DNA of 64,000 nt from Kerstersia gyiorum (GTDB lineage: Bacteria; Pseudomonadota; Gammaproteobacteria; Burkholderiales; Burkholderiaceae_B), in contig NZ_SGWZ01000007.1 of assembly GCF_004216755.1 (NCBI RefSeq), positions 124,001-188,000 of the forward strand. Reading direction: 5' to 3'. The notes under the pieces are model-generated. The model had not been told where the DNA came from and searched no databases. It saw nothing but the letters and a program-made list of their open reading frames with translations. Shown here in pieces: positions 33,862-46,918 of the stretch. Each line of letters starts with the position of its first letter. Within the stretch, counting starts at the first letter, position 1. A program made the position numbers and the translations under genes.

Positions 33862-34701
33862 CTATTGGCGCGGGGTGCGGGCTGCGTCGGGTGCCGGCAT
33901 GCCATGCGTGCCCCGCCACGGGTTGATATCCAGGCCTCCACGTCGCGTGTAGCAGGCATGGACACGCAGTTGCTCGGGGCGGCACTGGGCCATGATGTCG
34001 CGGAAAATCTGCTCCACGCATTGTTCGTGAAAGCCGGTGTGTGTACGGTACGAAACGATATAGCGCAACAGCGCAGCATGATCCATGGCGGGGCCCCGGT
34101 ACTGGATCTGTACGCTGCCCCAGTCCGGTTGGCTGGTGACCGGGCAGTTGGACCGCAGCAGCCGCGAAACCAGGGTTTCCTCGATTGTGCCCGCGTCTGG
34201 CCGGCAGGCCAGCAGTTCGGGCGCCGGGTCGTAGCGTTCGATGTCAATATCCAGCCCGTCTATGCATTGCCCTGAAAGCTCCGCCAACGGTGGGGTAGCC
34301 ATGTCCCCGGCCTCGAGTTGCAGCGCAACCTGCACCGGTGCCTGCGCCACCCTGGACAGGTCCCGGGCCAGCAGTTCCTGCAGCGTGGCGGCGCTGGCAT
34401 GGCGGGCCTGGTTGTGACTGTTCAGGTACAGCTTGAAGGATTTCGATTCGATCAGGTTCGGACTATCGGCAGGGATGACGAAGCTGGCCGTGGCTACCAG
34501 TGGCTTGCCGCGTGCGTTCAGCCAGGAGAGCTCATAGGCGCGCCAGATATCCGCGCCCTGGAATGGCAGGACGGCAGCGTAGCCCAGCGCCTGGCGCGCC
34601 GCTTCCCGGGGGATGGCATGCAGGACGGTGGGGTCGTAATGGTCGGGGTAGCTGACGCTTTGGCCCAGCAATGTTGCGCCGGGCAATGGGGTGTGTGACA
34701 T
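33862..34701 (-). CDS. queF: NADPH-dependent 7-cyano-7-deazaguanine reductase QueF
   Basis: QueF reduces preQ0 to preQ1 in queuosine tRNA modification. The 279-residue product is the long, two-domain (YqcD/E. coli) type. The NADPH motif reads ESKSFKLYLNS, and the catalytic cysteine is in LLRSNCPVTSQPDWG. The ATG at 34701 gives the conserved start LPGATLLGQSVSYPDHYDP. A longer frame upstream is AT-rich and lacks similarity. It is convergent with pgsA and divergent from aceA. Confidence 0.95.
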   Translation of the reverse strand: MSHTPLPGATLLGQSVSYPDHYDPTVLHAIPREAARQALGYAAVLPFQGADIWRAYELSWLNARGKPLVATASFVIPADSPNLIESKSFKLYLNSHNQARHASAATLQELLARDLSRVAQAPVQVALQLEAGDMATPPLAELSGQCIDGLDIDIERYDPAPELLACRPDAGTIEETLVSRLLRSNCPVTSQPDWGSVQIQYRGPAMDHAALLRYIVSYRTHTGFHEQCVEQIFRDIMAQCRPEQLRVHACYTRRGGLDINPWRGTHGMPAPDAARTPRQ

Positions 34702-35099
34702 GGCAAAACCAGGGCGAAGAAGACAATGAGGAGGGCAAGAGCCGGGCAGCGGCTGGCGGTCGTTTGTCCGCCTGGGCCGCATGCTGCCCTGTTGGCTGCC
34801 GCCAGTGCATGGTAAGGCGCCCGCCCGAGAGAAAACGATACCCCATATTTTATATGGTGAAACGCAGGATTTATCTGATGAAAAATGTTTGCTGCGCTGC
34901 GAAAATTTGTTTTTCACATCTCGGATGTATCATTTCATAGTGTGGTTTGGTTCTGTTATCTTATTGATTTTTAAGGAAAAATTAATTTGTCCTGTGCAAG
35001 ACTAATTGATATGTTGCGGCGCATATAAAACTTAGAATTTCTCCCAACGGTTTCAATTTTTTCATCGTCAATCCAAAGAAGCTGCTGAGGAGGCAAACC
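34702..35099 (+). promoter_or_regulatory. AT-rich queF-aceA intergenic region
   Basis: About 400 bases without a gene. From about 34840 it is much more AT-rich than its surroundings. A possible aceA promoter is TTGTCC, 17 bases, TATGTT beginning near 34988; alternative -10-like boxes TATAAA and TAGAAT lie shortly downstream. A strong ribosome binding site (GAGGAGG) precedes aceA. I see no riboswitch-like fold. Confidence 0.45.
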
Positions 35100-36404
<1,305 letters not shown>

Positions 36405-36690
36405 TGCGCGCAGGCCGTCTGTACCAGTATTGGCAGTAACAAGGCAGTAAAGTCCTCGCGCTTTCCGGTGGCGGCGCGAGGATCGCGCACGGTTTGCGGC
36501 AATTGCCGTCCCTGCGTTCTCGGGCAGGTGACCGTGCGCACGTGTTGGGCCGCTGCGGCTTTGGGCGGTAGCCATTGGGTGTAGAGGAGGCGGAATGCTG
36601 CGTGGGGCAGCGTTCCGGGAGACAGCCGCACCTGGATGTGCGGTGTTGACAGGCCGCCGAGGCAATTGCGCCGCAGGCGGTCAGCCAAAG

Positions 36691-36726
36691 AAAAATCCCG
36701 GCGGAGTGGTGTCCGCCGGGATTTTT
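36691..36726. terminator. bidirectional terminator between aceA and maeB
   Basis: A 15-bp perfect stem, AAAAATCCCGGCGGA / TCCGCCGGGATTTTT, with loop GTGGTG; T-runs follow in both directions. Confidence 0.92.
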
Positions 36727-36739
36727 TGTCGCCGGGCCG

Positions 36740-36805
36740 CCCCAAGGCAAAAACGTCCCCTTGGGGGGCAGCAAGCCGAAGGCGCGGCGTGGGGCCCATT
36801 TTTGT
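36740..36805. repeat. possible interspersed intergenic repeat
   Basis: CCCCAAGG (36740-36747) pairs with CCTTGGGG (36759-36766), followed by GGCAGCAAGCCGAAGGCGCG and GTGGGGCCCATTTTTG. From memory this resembles short elements scattered between genes in Burkholderiales genomes. I see only this one copy in the window, so the family membership is recollection and not shown here. Confidence 0.35.
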
Positions 36806-36849
36806 CGCCCGGTCCCGTTGTGGCGGGAGCCGGGCGGAGCAGGCTTGCC

Positions 36850-39138
<2,289 letters not shown>

Positions 39139-39572
39139 GGACTTTCTGAAAGACAGGTGAGAAATTAGGGCCGTGCGTAGGTCTGCTGCGCCGGCAAGAG
39201 TCAAAAGATACTCGAAAACGAAGGCCTGCGGGCAGCTGTCATGTGTTGCGCTGCATTAACGGTTTTTGCGCTGCATGGCTGGAAGGCGTGATTTGGACTT
39301 ATCGAACGGCATTTGTTTGGCATGTCACCGCTAAGTCTTAGCTACTGCTGCCATCGCGCCGCACAAAATTATTTTGGCGGGCCGCACTTGGACTAGAACG
39401 GGGCCAAAAATGGGCCTCAAGGCGAATGAAAGCGCTATACTGGACTGCAATACGGCTATTGAGGCTCGTTCACGTCGCCTTCTGCCCCGCTATCCGCTAA
39501 CCGGTTTGGCCGTGTCGCGGAAGGTTTTCCTGCATCGTCAAGGGTGAAACGCCCGGAAAGGTGAAGCGTTAC
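39139..39572. promoter_or_regulatory. maeB-odhA divergent regulatory region
   Basis: 434 bases without a gene. Two direct repeats TTGCGCTGCAT (39246-39256 and 39266-39276) are exactly 20 bases apart, two helical turns, a spacing that suits tandem regulator binding. A TATACT -10 box at 39436-39441 may serve odhA, with no clear -35; the leader would be about 125 bases. Confidence 0.45.
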
Positions 39573-42440
39573 ATGTCATCGCAAACAGAATCCCTGTCCT
39601 CCTCATACCTGTTTGGGGGGAACGCGCCATACGTAGAAGAACTCTACGAAACGTACCTGGACAATCCGGGTGCAGTGCCTGATAACTGGCGCACCTACTT
39701 CGACCAGTTGCAGCATCAGCCTGCAACCGATGGTCAGGAAGCCACGCGCGACAGGGCCCACGCTCCCATCGTCCAATCCTTTGCCGAACGCGCCCGGGCC
39801 AATGCCTTCGCCGTCCGTGTCCAGGAACCCGACCTTTCCGTCGCCAGCAAGCAGATCGTTGTCCAGACGCTGATTTCCGCCTACCGTTCGCTGGGCGCCC
39901 GCTGGGCCGAACTGGACCCGTTGAAGCGCCATGAGCGTCCGCAACTGCCGGAGCTCGATCCTGCCTTCTATGGCCTGACCGAATCCGACCTGGACCAAGT
40001 CTACGCCGCGACCGATACTTACTTCACCACCGCCGACCGGATGACGCTGCGCGACATCCTCAAGGCCCTGCGCGACACCTACTGTGGTTCCGTCGGCGCA
40101 GAGTTCATGCACATCTCCGATCCGAAGGCCAAACACTGGATCCAGCAACGCCTGGAATCGGTGCATTCGCATCCGGACCTGACCGTCGATCAAAAGCGCC
40201 ATGTCCTGCAGCAGCTCACCGAGGCCGAAGGCTTGGAACGCTTCCTGCACACCAAGTACGTGGGCCAGAAGCGTTTCTCGCTGGAAGGCGGCGAAAGCTT
40301 TATCGTCGCCATGGACGAACTGGTGAACCACGCTGGTGAATCCGGCGTGCAGGAAATCATCGTCGGTATGGCTCACCGTGGCCGCCTGAACATGCTCGTG
40401 AACATCATGGGCAAGATGCCCGGCGACCTGTTCGCCGAGTTTGAAGGCAAGCACGCCGAAGGCCTGACCGATGGCGACGTGAAGTACCACAATGGTTTCT
40501 CCAGCGACCTGTCGACACGCGGTGGCCCCGTGCACCTGTCGCTGGCATTCAATCCGTCGCACCTGGAAATCGTCAACCCCGTGGTGGAAGGCAGCGTGCG
40601 CGCTCGCCAGGATCGCCGCGGCGACGTCAAGGGCGAACAAGTCCTGCCGGTGCTGGTGCATGGCGATGCCGCCTTCGCCGGCCAGGGCGTGGTCATGGAA
40701 ACGCTGAACCTGGCTCAGACCCGCGGTTACGGCACGGGGGGCACGGTGCATCTGGTCATCAACAACCAGATCGGTTTCACGACTTCCGACCCGCGTGACT
40801 CGCGCTCCACGCTGTATTGCACGGACGTGGTCAAGATGATCGAGGCACCGGTGTTCCACGTGAACGGCGACGACCCCGAAGCTGTCGTGTTCGTGACCCG
40901 CCTGGCGCTGGACTATCGCCGCGAATTCAACCATGACGTCGTGGTCGATATCGTCTGCTTCCGTAAGCTGGGCCACAACGAGCAGGACACCCCGGCGCTG
41001 ACGCAGCCCCTGATGTACAAGCGTATCGGCCAGCACCCCGGCACCCGTCAGCTGTATGCTGAAAAGCTGGAAAGCCAGGGTATCCTGCCGGCTGGCAGCG
41101 GTGACGAACTGGTTGCTGCCTATCGCCAGCTGATGGAAGACGGCCAACGCACCATCGAACCGGTGTTGACTAACTACAAGGGCAAGTACGCCACCGACTG
41201 GACCCAATTCCTGAACGCCAAGTGGACGGATCATGCCGATACCGGCGTGCCGCTGGCCGAACTCAAGCGCATCGGCGAAAAGCTGACGCAAGTGCCGGAA
41301 GGCTTTACGGTGCACCCGCTGGTGGCGCGCCTGCTCAACAGCCGTGCGGAAATGGCTCGTGGCGAGGTCAACCTCGACTGGGGTATGGGCGAGCACCTGG
41401 CTTTCGCCACCCTGGTGGCTGCCGGCTACCCGATTCGCATCACCGGCCAGGATTCCGGCCGTGGCACGTTCACGCACCGCCATGCCGTGCTGCACGACCA
41501 GAAGCGCGAGCGCTGGAATGACGGCATCTATATTCCGCTGCAGAACGTCTCGGAAGACCAGGCCCCGTTCACAGTGATCGACTCCGTGTTGTCCGAAGAG
41601 GCAGTGCTGGGTTTCGAATATGGCTATGCTTCGGCCGAACCCAACACGCTGACGATCTGGGAAGCCCAGTTCGGCGACTTCGTCAACGGCGCTCAGGTCG
41701 TGATCGACCAGTTCATCGTCTCTGGCGAAGCCAAGTGGGGTCGCCAATGCGGTCTGACCATGATGCTGCCGCACGGCTATGAAGGCCAGGGCCCCGAGCA
41801 CTCCTCGGCCCGCATCGAGCGCTTTCTGCAATTGGGTGCCGACAACAACATCCAGGCCGTGCAACCGACGACGTCCGCGCAGATTTTCCACCTGCTGCGC
41901 CGCCAGATGATCCGTCAGTTCCGCAAGCCGCTGGTGATCTTCACGCCGAAGTCGTTGCTGCGCAACAAGGATGCAGGCTCGCCCCTGGAAGAACTGGCCA
42001 ACGGCCATTTCCGTCCGGTGATCGGCGAAGTCGATACCGCCATCCAGCCGGAAAAGGTCAAGCGCCTGCTGGCTTGCTCGGGCAAGGTCTATTACGATCT
42101 GGTCCATGCCCGCCGCGAACGCAATGCGGAAGATGTCGCCATCGTCCGCGTCGAGCAGCTGTATCCGTTTGCGCACAAGGATTTCGCCGCCGAGCTGGCG
42201 AAGTACCCGAATCTTGCTGAAGTGGTGTGGGTGCAGGACGAACCGCAGAACCAGGGCCCCTGGTTCTACATCCAGCACCACCTGTATGAAAACATGAGCG
42301 CTGGCCAGAAGCTGAGCTACGCGGGCCGTCCCGCATCCGCTTCGCCTGCCGTGGGCTATCTCGCCAAGCACGTCGAGCAGCAAAAGGCCCTGATCGAACA
42401 GGCCTTCGGCAAGCTCAAGGGCTTCGTGCTGAGCAAGTAA
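39573..42440 (+). CDS. odhA: 2-oxoglutarate dehydrogenase E1 component
   Basis: Thiamine-diphosphate-dependent E1 subunit of the 2-oxoglutarate dehydrogenase complex. About 955 residues, the SucA length. Motifs include SSYLFGGNAPYVEELYETY at the N-terminus, GMAHRGRLNMLVNIMGKMP, HLSLAFNPSHLEIVNPVVEG, NGDDPEAVVFVTRLA (ThDP) and QDSGRGTFTHRHAVLHDQ. The ATG at 39573 is chosen over an in-frame GTG at 39561, because AAGGTG then sits as the ribosome binding site. It heads the odhA-odhB-odhL operon. Confidence 0.97.
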   Translation: MSSQTESLSSSYLFGGNAPYVEELYETYLDNPGAVPDNWRTYFDQLQHQPATDGQEATRDRAHAPIVQSFAERARANAFAVRVQEPDLSVASKQIVVQTLISAYRSLGARWAELDPLKRHERPQLPELDPAFYGLTESDLDQVYAATDTYFTTADRMTLRDILKALRDTYCGSVGAEFMHISDPKAKHWIQQRLESVHSHPDLTVDQKRHVLQQLTEAEGLERFLHTKYVGQKRFSLEGGESFIVAMDELVNHAGESGVQEIIVGMAHRGRLNMLVNIMGKMPGDLFAEFEGKHAEGLTDGDVKYHNGFSSDLSTRGGPVHLSLAFNPSHLEIVNPVVEGSVRARQDRRGDVKGEQVLPVLVHGDAAFAGQGVVMETLNLAQTRGYGTGGTVHLVINNQIGFTTSDPRDSRSTLYCTDVVKMIEAPVFHVNGDDPEAVVFVTRLALDYRREFNHDVVVDIVCFRKLGHNEQDTPALTQPLMYKRIGQHPGTRQLYAEKLESQGILPAGSGDELVAAYRQLMEDGQRTIEPVLTNYKGKYATDWTQFLNAKWTDHADTGVPLAELKRIGEKLTQVPEGFTVHPLVARLLNSRAEMARGEVNLDWGMGEHLAFATLVAAGYPIRITGQDSGRGTFTHRHAVLHDQKRERWNDGIYIPLQNVSEDQAPFTVIDSVLSEEAVLGFEYGYASAEPNTLTIWEAQFGDFVNGAQVVIDQFIVSGEAKWGRQCGLTMMLPHGYEGQGPEHSSARIERFLQLGADNNIQAVQPTTSAQIFHLLRRQMIRQFRKPLVIFTPKSLLRNKDAGSPLEELANGHFRPVIGEVDTAIQPEKVKRLLACSGKVYYDLVHARRERNAEDVAIVRVEQLYPFAHKDFAAELAKYPNLAEVVWVQDEPQNQGPWFYIQHHLYENMSAGQKLSYAGRPASASPAVGYLAKHVEQQKALIEQAFGKLKGFVLSK

Positions 42441-42482
42441 TCCATTCCGGAACAGAACCAATATCCATACAGGAAGAACATA

Positions 42483-43697
42483 ATGGCCATTATCGACGTT
42501 GTTGTCCCGCAGCTTTCCGAGTCCGTCTCGGAAGCCGCCCTGCTCAACTGGAAGAAGCAGCCTGGCGAAGCCGTTGCCGCTGACGAGATCCTGATCGAAA
42601 TCGAAACCGACAAGGTCGTGCTCGAAGTGCCTGCGCCCAAGGCTGGCGTGCTGGCCGAGATCGTCCGTGGTGACGGCAGCACCGTGACTTCCGGTGAACT
42701 GATCGCCAAGATCGACACCGAAGGCAAGGGCGCCGCCGCTGCTCCTGTCGCCGCTGCAGCCCCCGCCGCTGCCGCTGCTGCGCCGGCCGCAGCGCCTGCT
42801 GCTGCCAGCGCTGCTGGTGTGGCATCTCCTGCTGCTGCCAAGATCCTGGCCGAGAAGGGCGTCGAAGCCAGCTCGGTGGAAGGCTCCGGTCGTGGCGGCC
42901 GCGTGACCAAGGGCGATGCCCTGGCTGCCCAGGCGCCTGCCGCCAAGTCCGCCGCCGCTCCTGCTGCTGCCCAGCCGGTGCAGCTGTCGCTGGACGGCCG
43001 TCCGGAACAACGCGTGCCGATGAGCCGCCTGCGTGCCCGCGTGGCCGAGCGCCTGCTGCAATCGCAAAGCGAAAACGCCATCCTCACCACCTTCAATGAA
43101 ATCAACATGAAGGCAGTGATCGACCTGCGCAACAAGTACAAGGAGCGCTTCGAAAAGGAACACGGCGTCAAGCTGGGCTTCATGTCCTTCTTCGTGAAGG
43201 CCGTGGTTGCTGCGCTGAAGAAATACCCGATCCTGAACGCCTCGGTGGACGGCAAGGACATCATTTACCACGGCTACTTCGACATCGGTATCGCTGTCGG
43301 CAGCCCGCGTGGCCTGGTGGTGCCCATCCTGCGCAACGCTGACCAGCTGTCGATCGCCGAGATCGAAAAGCAGATCGCCGACTTCGGCAAGCGTGCCTCC
43401 GAAGGCAAGCTGGGCCTGGAAGAGCTGACCGGTGGTACCTTCTCGATTTCCAACGGCGGCGTGTTCGGTTCGATGCTGTCGACCCCGATCATCAACCCGC
43501 CCCAAGCCGCGATCCTGGGCATCCACGCCACGCGTGAACGCCCGGTTGTGGAAAACGGCCAGGTCGTGATCCGCCCGATCAACTACTTCGCCATGTCGTA
43601 CGACCACCGCATCATCGACGGCCGCGAAGCCGTCCTGGGCCTGGTCGCCATGAAGGAAGCGCTGGAAGATCCGCAGCGCCTGCTGCTGGACCTGTAA
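42483..43697 (+). CDS. odhB: dihydrolipoyl succinyltransferase (2-oxoglutarate dehydrogenase E2)
   Basis: E2 core of the complex; 404 residues. The N-terminal lipoyl domain carries the lipoylated lysine in EIETDKVVLEVPAP (K43). An Ala/Pro-rich hinge, the E1/E3-binding domain (ASPAAAKILAEKGVEASSVEG) and the catalytic domain follow, with DHRIIDGREAVLGL near the C-terminus. It begins 42 bases after odhA. Confidence 0.97.
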   Translation: MAIIDVVVPQLSESVSEAALLNWKKQPGEAVAADEILIEIETDKVVLEVPAPKAGVLAEIVRGDGSTVTSGELIAKIDTEGKGAAAAPVAAAAPAAAAAAPAAAPAAASAAGVASPAAAKILAEKGVEASSVEGSGRGGRVTKGDALAAQAPAAKSAAAPAAAQPVQLSLDGRPEQRVPMSRLRARVAERLLQSQSENAILTTFNEINMKAVIDLRNKYKERFEKEHGVKLGFMSFFVKAVVAALKKYPILNASVDGKDIIYHGYFDIGIAVGSPRGLVVPILRNADQLSIAEIEKQIADFGKRASEGKLGLEELTGGTFSISNGGVFGSMLSTPIINPPQAAILGIHATRERPVVENGQVVIRPINYFAMSYDHRIIDGREAVLGLVAMKEALEDPQRLLLDL

Positions 43698-43707
43698 GCA
43701 CCAGCAT

Positions 43708-43732
43708 GGCCCCGGCAGTGCCTGCCGGGGCC
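43708..43732 (+). other. hairpin between odhB and odhL
   Basis: A perfect 10-bp GC stem, GGCCCCGGCA / TGCCGGGGCC, with a 5-base loop begins 10 bases after the odhB stop. No T-run follows, so it is more likely an mRNA stability or processing element than a full terminator. 138 bases separate odhB and odhL. Confidence 0.6.
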
Positions 43733-43835
43733 GGTCATTCGCAGCAGCCGCCGCGAGCGGGCTGCGTCCCCGAGGCTGCCGTTCCATGCACCAGGCATGG
43801 CCGGCACGCCGACACTAGCGAGAGATTCCTCAATC

Positions 43836-45263
43836 ATGTCCAAGCAATTTGATCTTGTCGTCATCGGCGCAGGCCCTGGCGGCTACGTGGCTGCGATCCG
43901 CGCCGCGCAACTGGGTCTGTCCGTGGCTTGCGTCGATGCCGCAGAAAATGCCAAGGGCGGTCCTGCGCCTGGCGGCACCTGCACCAACGTCGGCTGCATT
44001 CCGTCCAAGGCACTGCTGCAATCGTCCGAGCATTTCGAACAAGCCAATCACCACTTTGCCGAGCACGGCATCGAAGTGAAGGGCGTGTCCCTGAAGCTCG
44101 ACAAGCTGATCGGCCGCAAGAACGAAGTCGTCAAACAGAACAACGAAGGCATTCTGTACCTGTTCAAGAAGAACAAGGTCACCTTCTTCCACGGCCATGC
44201 GGCATTTGCCGGTCAGGTCGAGGGCGGCTGGTCCATCAATGTGACCGGCAAGACCGAGGAAAACCTGGTTGCCCGTCATGTGATCGTGGCGACGGGTTCG
44301 GCTCCGCGCGAACTGCCAGGCGTGCCCTTCGACGAAAAGATCGTCCTGTCCAACGACGGCGCCCTGAGCCTGGACGCAGTGCCCGGCAAGCTGGGCGTGA
44401 TCGGCGCGGGCGTGATCGGCCTGGAAATGGGCAGCGTGTGGCGCCGCCTGGGTTCCGCCGTGACCGTGCTGGAAGCGGCTCCCGAGTTCCTGGCGGCTGC
44501 CGACCAGCAGGTTGCCAAGGAAGCCTTGAAGGCTTTCACCAAGCAGGGCCTGGACATCCAGGTTGGCGTGCAGATCAGCGAAATCAAGCCTTCCGCCAAG
44601 AAGGTCGATATCAGCTACAAGAACGCCGCTGGTGAAGAGCAGAAGCTGACGGTGGACCGCCTGATCGTGTCGATCGGGCGCGTGCCGTTCACCGCTGGCC
44701 TGAACGCTCCGGCCGTGGGCCTGACCCTGGACGAGCGCGGTTTTGTCGCCGTGGACGCGGAATGCCGCACCAACCTGCCCAATGTGTGGGCGGTGGGTGA
44801 CGTGGTGCGCGGCCCGATGCTGGCGCACAAGGCCGAAGAAGAAGGCGTGGCGGTTGCCGAGCGCATCGCCGGCCAGCATGGCCATGTCAACTTCGCGACC
44901 ATTCCGTGGGTGATCTACACCTCGCCGGAAATCGCCTGGGTGGGCCAGACCGAGCAGCAGCTCAAGAAGGAAGGCCGCGCCTACAAGGCGGGCAGCTTCC
45001 CCTTCCTGGCCAACGGCCGTGCGCGCGCCCTGGGCGACACCACCGGTTTCGTGAAGGTGCTGGCTGATGCCAAGACCGACGAAGTCCTGGGTGTGCATAT
45101 CGTCGGCCCGGTTGCTTCCGAGCTGATCGCCGAAGCCGTGACCATCATGGAATTCCGTGGCGCCGCTGAAGACATCGCCCGCATCTGCCATGCTCACCCG
45201 ACCCTGTCGGAAGCCATGAAAGAAGCTGCGCTGGCCGTGGACAAGCGTGCATTGAACTTCTGA
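43836..45263 (+). CDS. odhL: dihydrolipoyl dehydrogenase (E3)
   Basis: Flavoprotein that reoxidises dihydrolipoamide of the complex, reducing NAD+. The 475-residue protein has FAD site VVIGAGPGGYVAAIRAAQLG, redox disulfide GGTCTNVGCIPSKALL, NAD site GVIGAGVIGLEMGSVWRRLG, second FAD site VWAVGDVVRGPMLAHKAEEEG, and C-terminal HAHPTLSE with the catalytic histidine. There is no N-terminal lipoyl domain. The ATG at 43836 precedes the FAD motif. It is probably shared with other 2-oxoacid dehydrogenases only if they lack their own E3. Confidence 0.97.
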   Translation: MSKQFDLVVIGAGPGGYVAAIRAAQLGLSVACVDAAENAKGGPAPGGTCTNVGCIPSKALLQSSEHFEQANHHFAEHGIEVKGVSLKLDKLIGRKNEVVKQNNEGILYLFKKNKVTFFHGHAAFAGQVEGGWSINVTGKTEENLVARHVIVATGSAPRELPGVPFDEKIVLSNDGALSLDAVPGKLGVIGAGVIGLEMGSVWRRLGSAVTVLEAAPEFLAAADQQVAKEALKAFTKQGLDIQVGVQISEIKPSAKKVDISYKNAAGEEQKLTVDRLIVSIGRVPFTAGLNAPAVGLTLDERGFVAVDAECRTNLPNVWAVGDVVRGPMLAHKAEEEGVAVAERIAGQHGHVNFATIPWVIYTSPEIAWVGQTEQQLKKEGRAYKAGSFPFLANGRARALGDTTGFVKVLADAKTDEVLGVHIVGPVASELIAEAVTIMEFRGAAEDIARICHAHPTLSEAMKEAALAVDKRALNF

Positions 45264-45296
45264 TTCCAGCCCGCCTCGGGCGGGTGATTGGACTCC

Positions 45297-45328
45297 AAGC
45301 CCCCTTCCGCGAGGATGGGGGCTTTTTT
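45297..45328 (+). terminator. terminator of the odh operon
   Basis: AAGCCCCC (45297-45304) pairs with GGGGGCTT (45317-45324), and the T-run continues to 45328. The gene downstream is convergent. Confidence 0.9.
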
Positions 45329-45376
45329 CATGGGGCGGGCCTGCCGCTGTTCACTAGGATGCCCAGGCCGCCGCGG

Positions 45377-46864
45377 CTAGGCCTGCGCTGGCGCGGGATG
45401 GCGTATGGCGAGCAGGCCGGCGATGGCGAGCAGGCACGCCACACCTGCGCCCAGCATGGCCAGGTGGAAGCCGCTGGTCATGGCTGAGGTATAGAGCCCG
45501 GCCAGTTGCGCGCCGGCGTCAGCCGGGAACTGATGCTGGTTGATGGCGAGGTGGGCCAGGGCGGCGGCGTCCGGCAACCCGGCCTCGGTGGCGCTGTGCG
45601 TGAGCTGGCGGATAGCCTGGCTGCTCATGAGGGCGCCCAGCAGCGCGATGCCGAGTGTCATGCCGGCCTGGCGCAAGGCATTCATGGTGGCCGAGACCGA
45701 GCCGGCCTGTTCTGCCGGGGCCATGACCATGATGACCAGGCTGGTGGCAGGAACTGCCAGTCCGGCACCTGCGCCCAGCAGCACCAGGTTGATGCCGATG
45801 AACCAGTAGGGCGTGTGGGCATCGCAGAGCATCATGGCAAACATGGCCAGGGCGGTCAGGGCGTAGCCGCTGATCATCAGGGTGCGTACCGGCAGCCACA
45901 TGCCCAGCCGCCCGAACAGCATGGACAGGCAGCCGGTGACAAAGAACTGCGGCATCATGCGCCAGCCGGTTTCGACCGGCGACCAGCCGTGGATCTGCTG
46001 CAAGTAGATCGAAAAGAAGAACAGGCTGCTGTAGTAGGCGAAGCCCAGCATGAAGGAAGCATTGTTCGCCAGGACAAAGGCGGGCTGGCGAAACAGTTGC
46101 AAAGGCAGCAAGGGGCGCGCCAAGCGGCGCTCCACCACGGCAAACAGAATGAAGCCGAGTACAGCCACGCCCAGCGCCAGCAGGGTGGCCGGAGTGCCGA
46201 AACCGGTGTCGCCGGCCTGGATCAGGCCATAGGCCAGCGCGCCCAGGGCGATGACGCTCAGGGCCTGGCCCCAGGGGTCACGGGCCGCGTGGTCAGGAAA
46301 ACGGCGCTCCGGTATGCCCCAGGCTCCCAGCGCGATGGCAAGCAGGCCCAGGGGCAGGTTAATGAGGAAGATGCTCTGCCAGCCCAGGCCGTGCAGCAGC
46401 AGGCCGCCCAGCAGCGGTCCGAGGATGAGCGCCAGAGCGCAGAAGGCAGACCAGCCGCCGATGGCGTTGGCGCGGGCCTTGGGTTCCGGGAAGAGGTGGG
46501 TCAGGATGGGCAGGGCGCCGGCAATCAACAGGGCAGCCGATACGCCCTGGATGGCCCGGCCGGCCAGCAGTACAGCCAGCGTCGAGGCCAGCCCGCAGAT
46601 TGCCGAGCCGACCGTGAACAGGACGACGCCTGCCAGCCAGGCCCGTTGGTGCCCGTGGCGGTCAGCAGCCGGGCCAGCGGACAGCATGAACGCCGAGAGG
46701 CAAATGGCATAGGCATTGACCACCCATTGCAAGCCGGCAATATCGGTTTGCAAGGCGGTTTGCATGGTGGGCAGGGCGACGTTGACGATGCTGATATCCA
46801 GCGTGGCGAGAAACGTGCCGAGATACGCGGCGGCAAGTGCGGCGCGGCGGCGTGCAGTATTCAT
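45377..46864 (-). CDS. MFS drug exporter, DHA2 (EmrB/QacA) family
   Basis: Proton-coupled exporter of 495 residues with about 14 predicted membrane helices, the DHA2 number. Motifs: TLDISIVNVALPTMQ in helix 1 (motif D1), SAGPAADRHGHQRAW as motif A between helices 2 and 3, and GPLLGGLLLHGLGWQSIFLINLP as motif C (quoted in part). It lies between odhL and zapE, which are usually neighbours in this family, so it was probably acquired. A TetR-type operator overlaps its promoter, but no regulator is adjacent. The substrate is unknown. Confidence 0.94.
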   Translation of the reverse strand: MNTARRRAALAAAYLGTFLATLDISIVNVALPTMQTALQTDIAGLQWVVNAYAICLSAFMLSAGPAADRHGHQRAWLAGVVLFTVGSAICGLASTLAVLLAGRAIQGVSAALLIAGALPILTHLFPEPKARANAIGGWSAFCALALILGPLLGGLLLHGLGWQSIFLINLPLGLLAIALGAWGIPERRFPDHAARDPWGQALSVIALGALAYGLIQAGDTGFGTPATLLALGVAVLGFILFAVVERRLARPLLPLQLFRQPAFVLANNASFMLGFAYYSSLFFFSIYLQQIHGWSPVETGWRMMPQFFVTGCLSMLFGRLGMWLPVRTLMISGYALTALAMFAMMLCDAHTPYWFIGINLVLLGAGAGLAVPATSLVIMVMAPAEQAGSVSATMNALRQAGMTLGIALLGALMSSQAIRQLTHSATEAGLPDAAALAHLAINQHQFPADAGAQLAGLYTSAMTSGFHLAMLGAGVACLLAIAGLLAIRHPAPAQA

Positions 46865-46918
46865 GGCGAGGGATTCCCGGGTGTGTAGAAATGCGAATGG
46901 TTATCTATATTTGCGTTT

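Larger units (their letters stand above)
36405..36849. other. aceA-maeB intergenic region with hairpins
   Basis: 445 bases between convergent genes, with no convincing gene. It holds a hairpin CCTCGCGC / GCGCGAGG (36454-36481) after aceA, the bidirectional terminator at 36691-36726, a repeat-like hairpin at 36740-36766, and a bulged hairpin CGCCCGGTCCCG / CGGGA-CCGGGCG at 36806-36836 next to the maeB stop. Confidence 0.6.

Noticed and set aside
34702..35099. preQ1 riboswitch near queF
   Set aside because: The AT-rich region lies upstream of aceA rather than in the queF sense leader, and no preQ1-type pseudoknot sequence is visible.
39603..43787. 1394-codon open frame antisense to odhA and odhB
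   Set aside because: A codon-bias shadow in GC-rich DNA; composition is His/Gln/Arg-rich and shows no domains, while both sense genes are complete.
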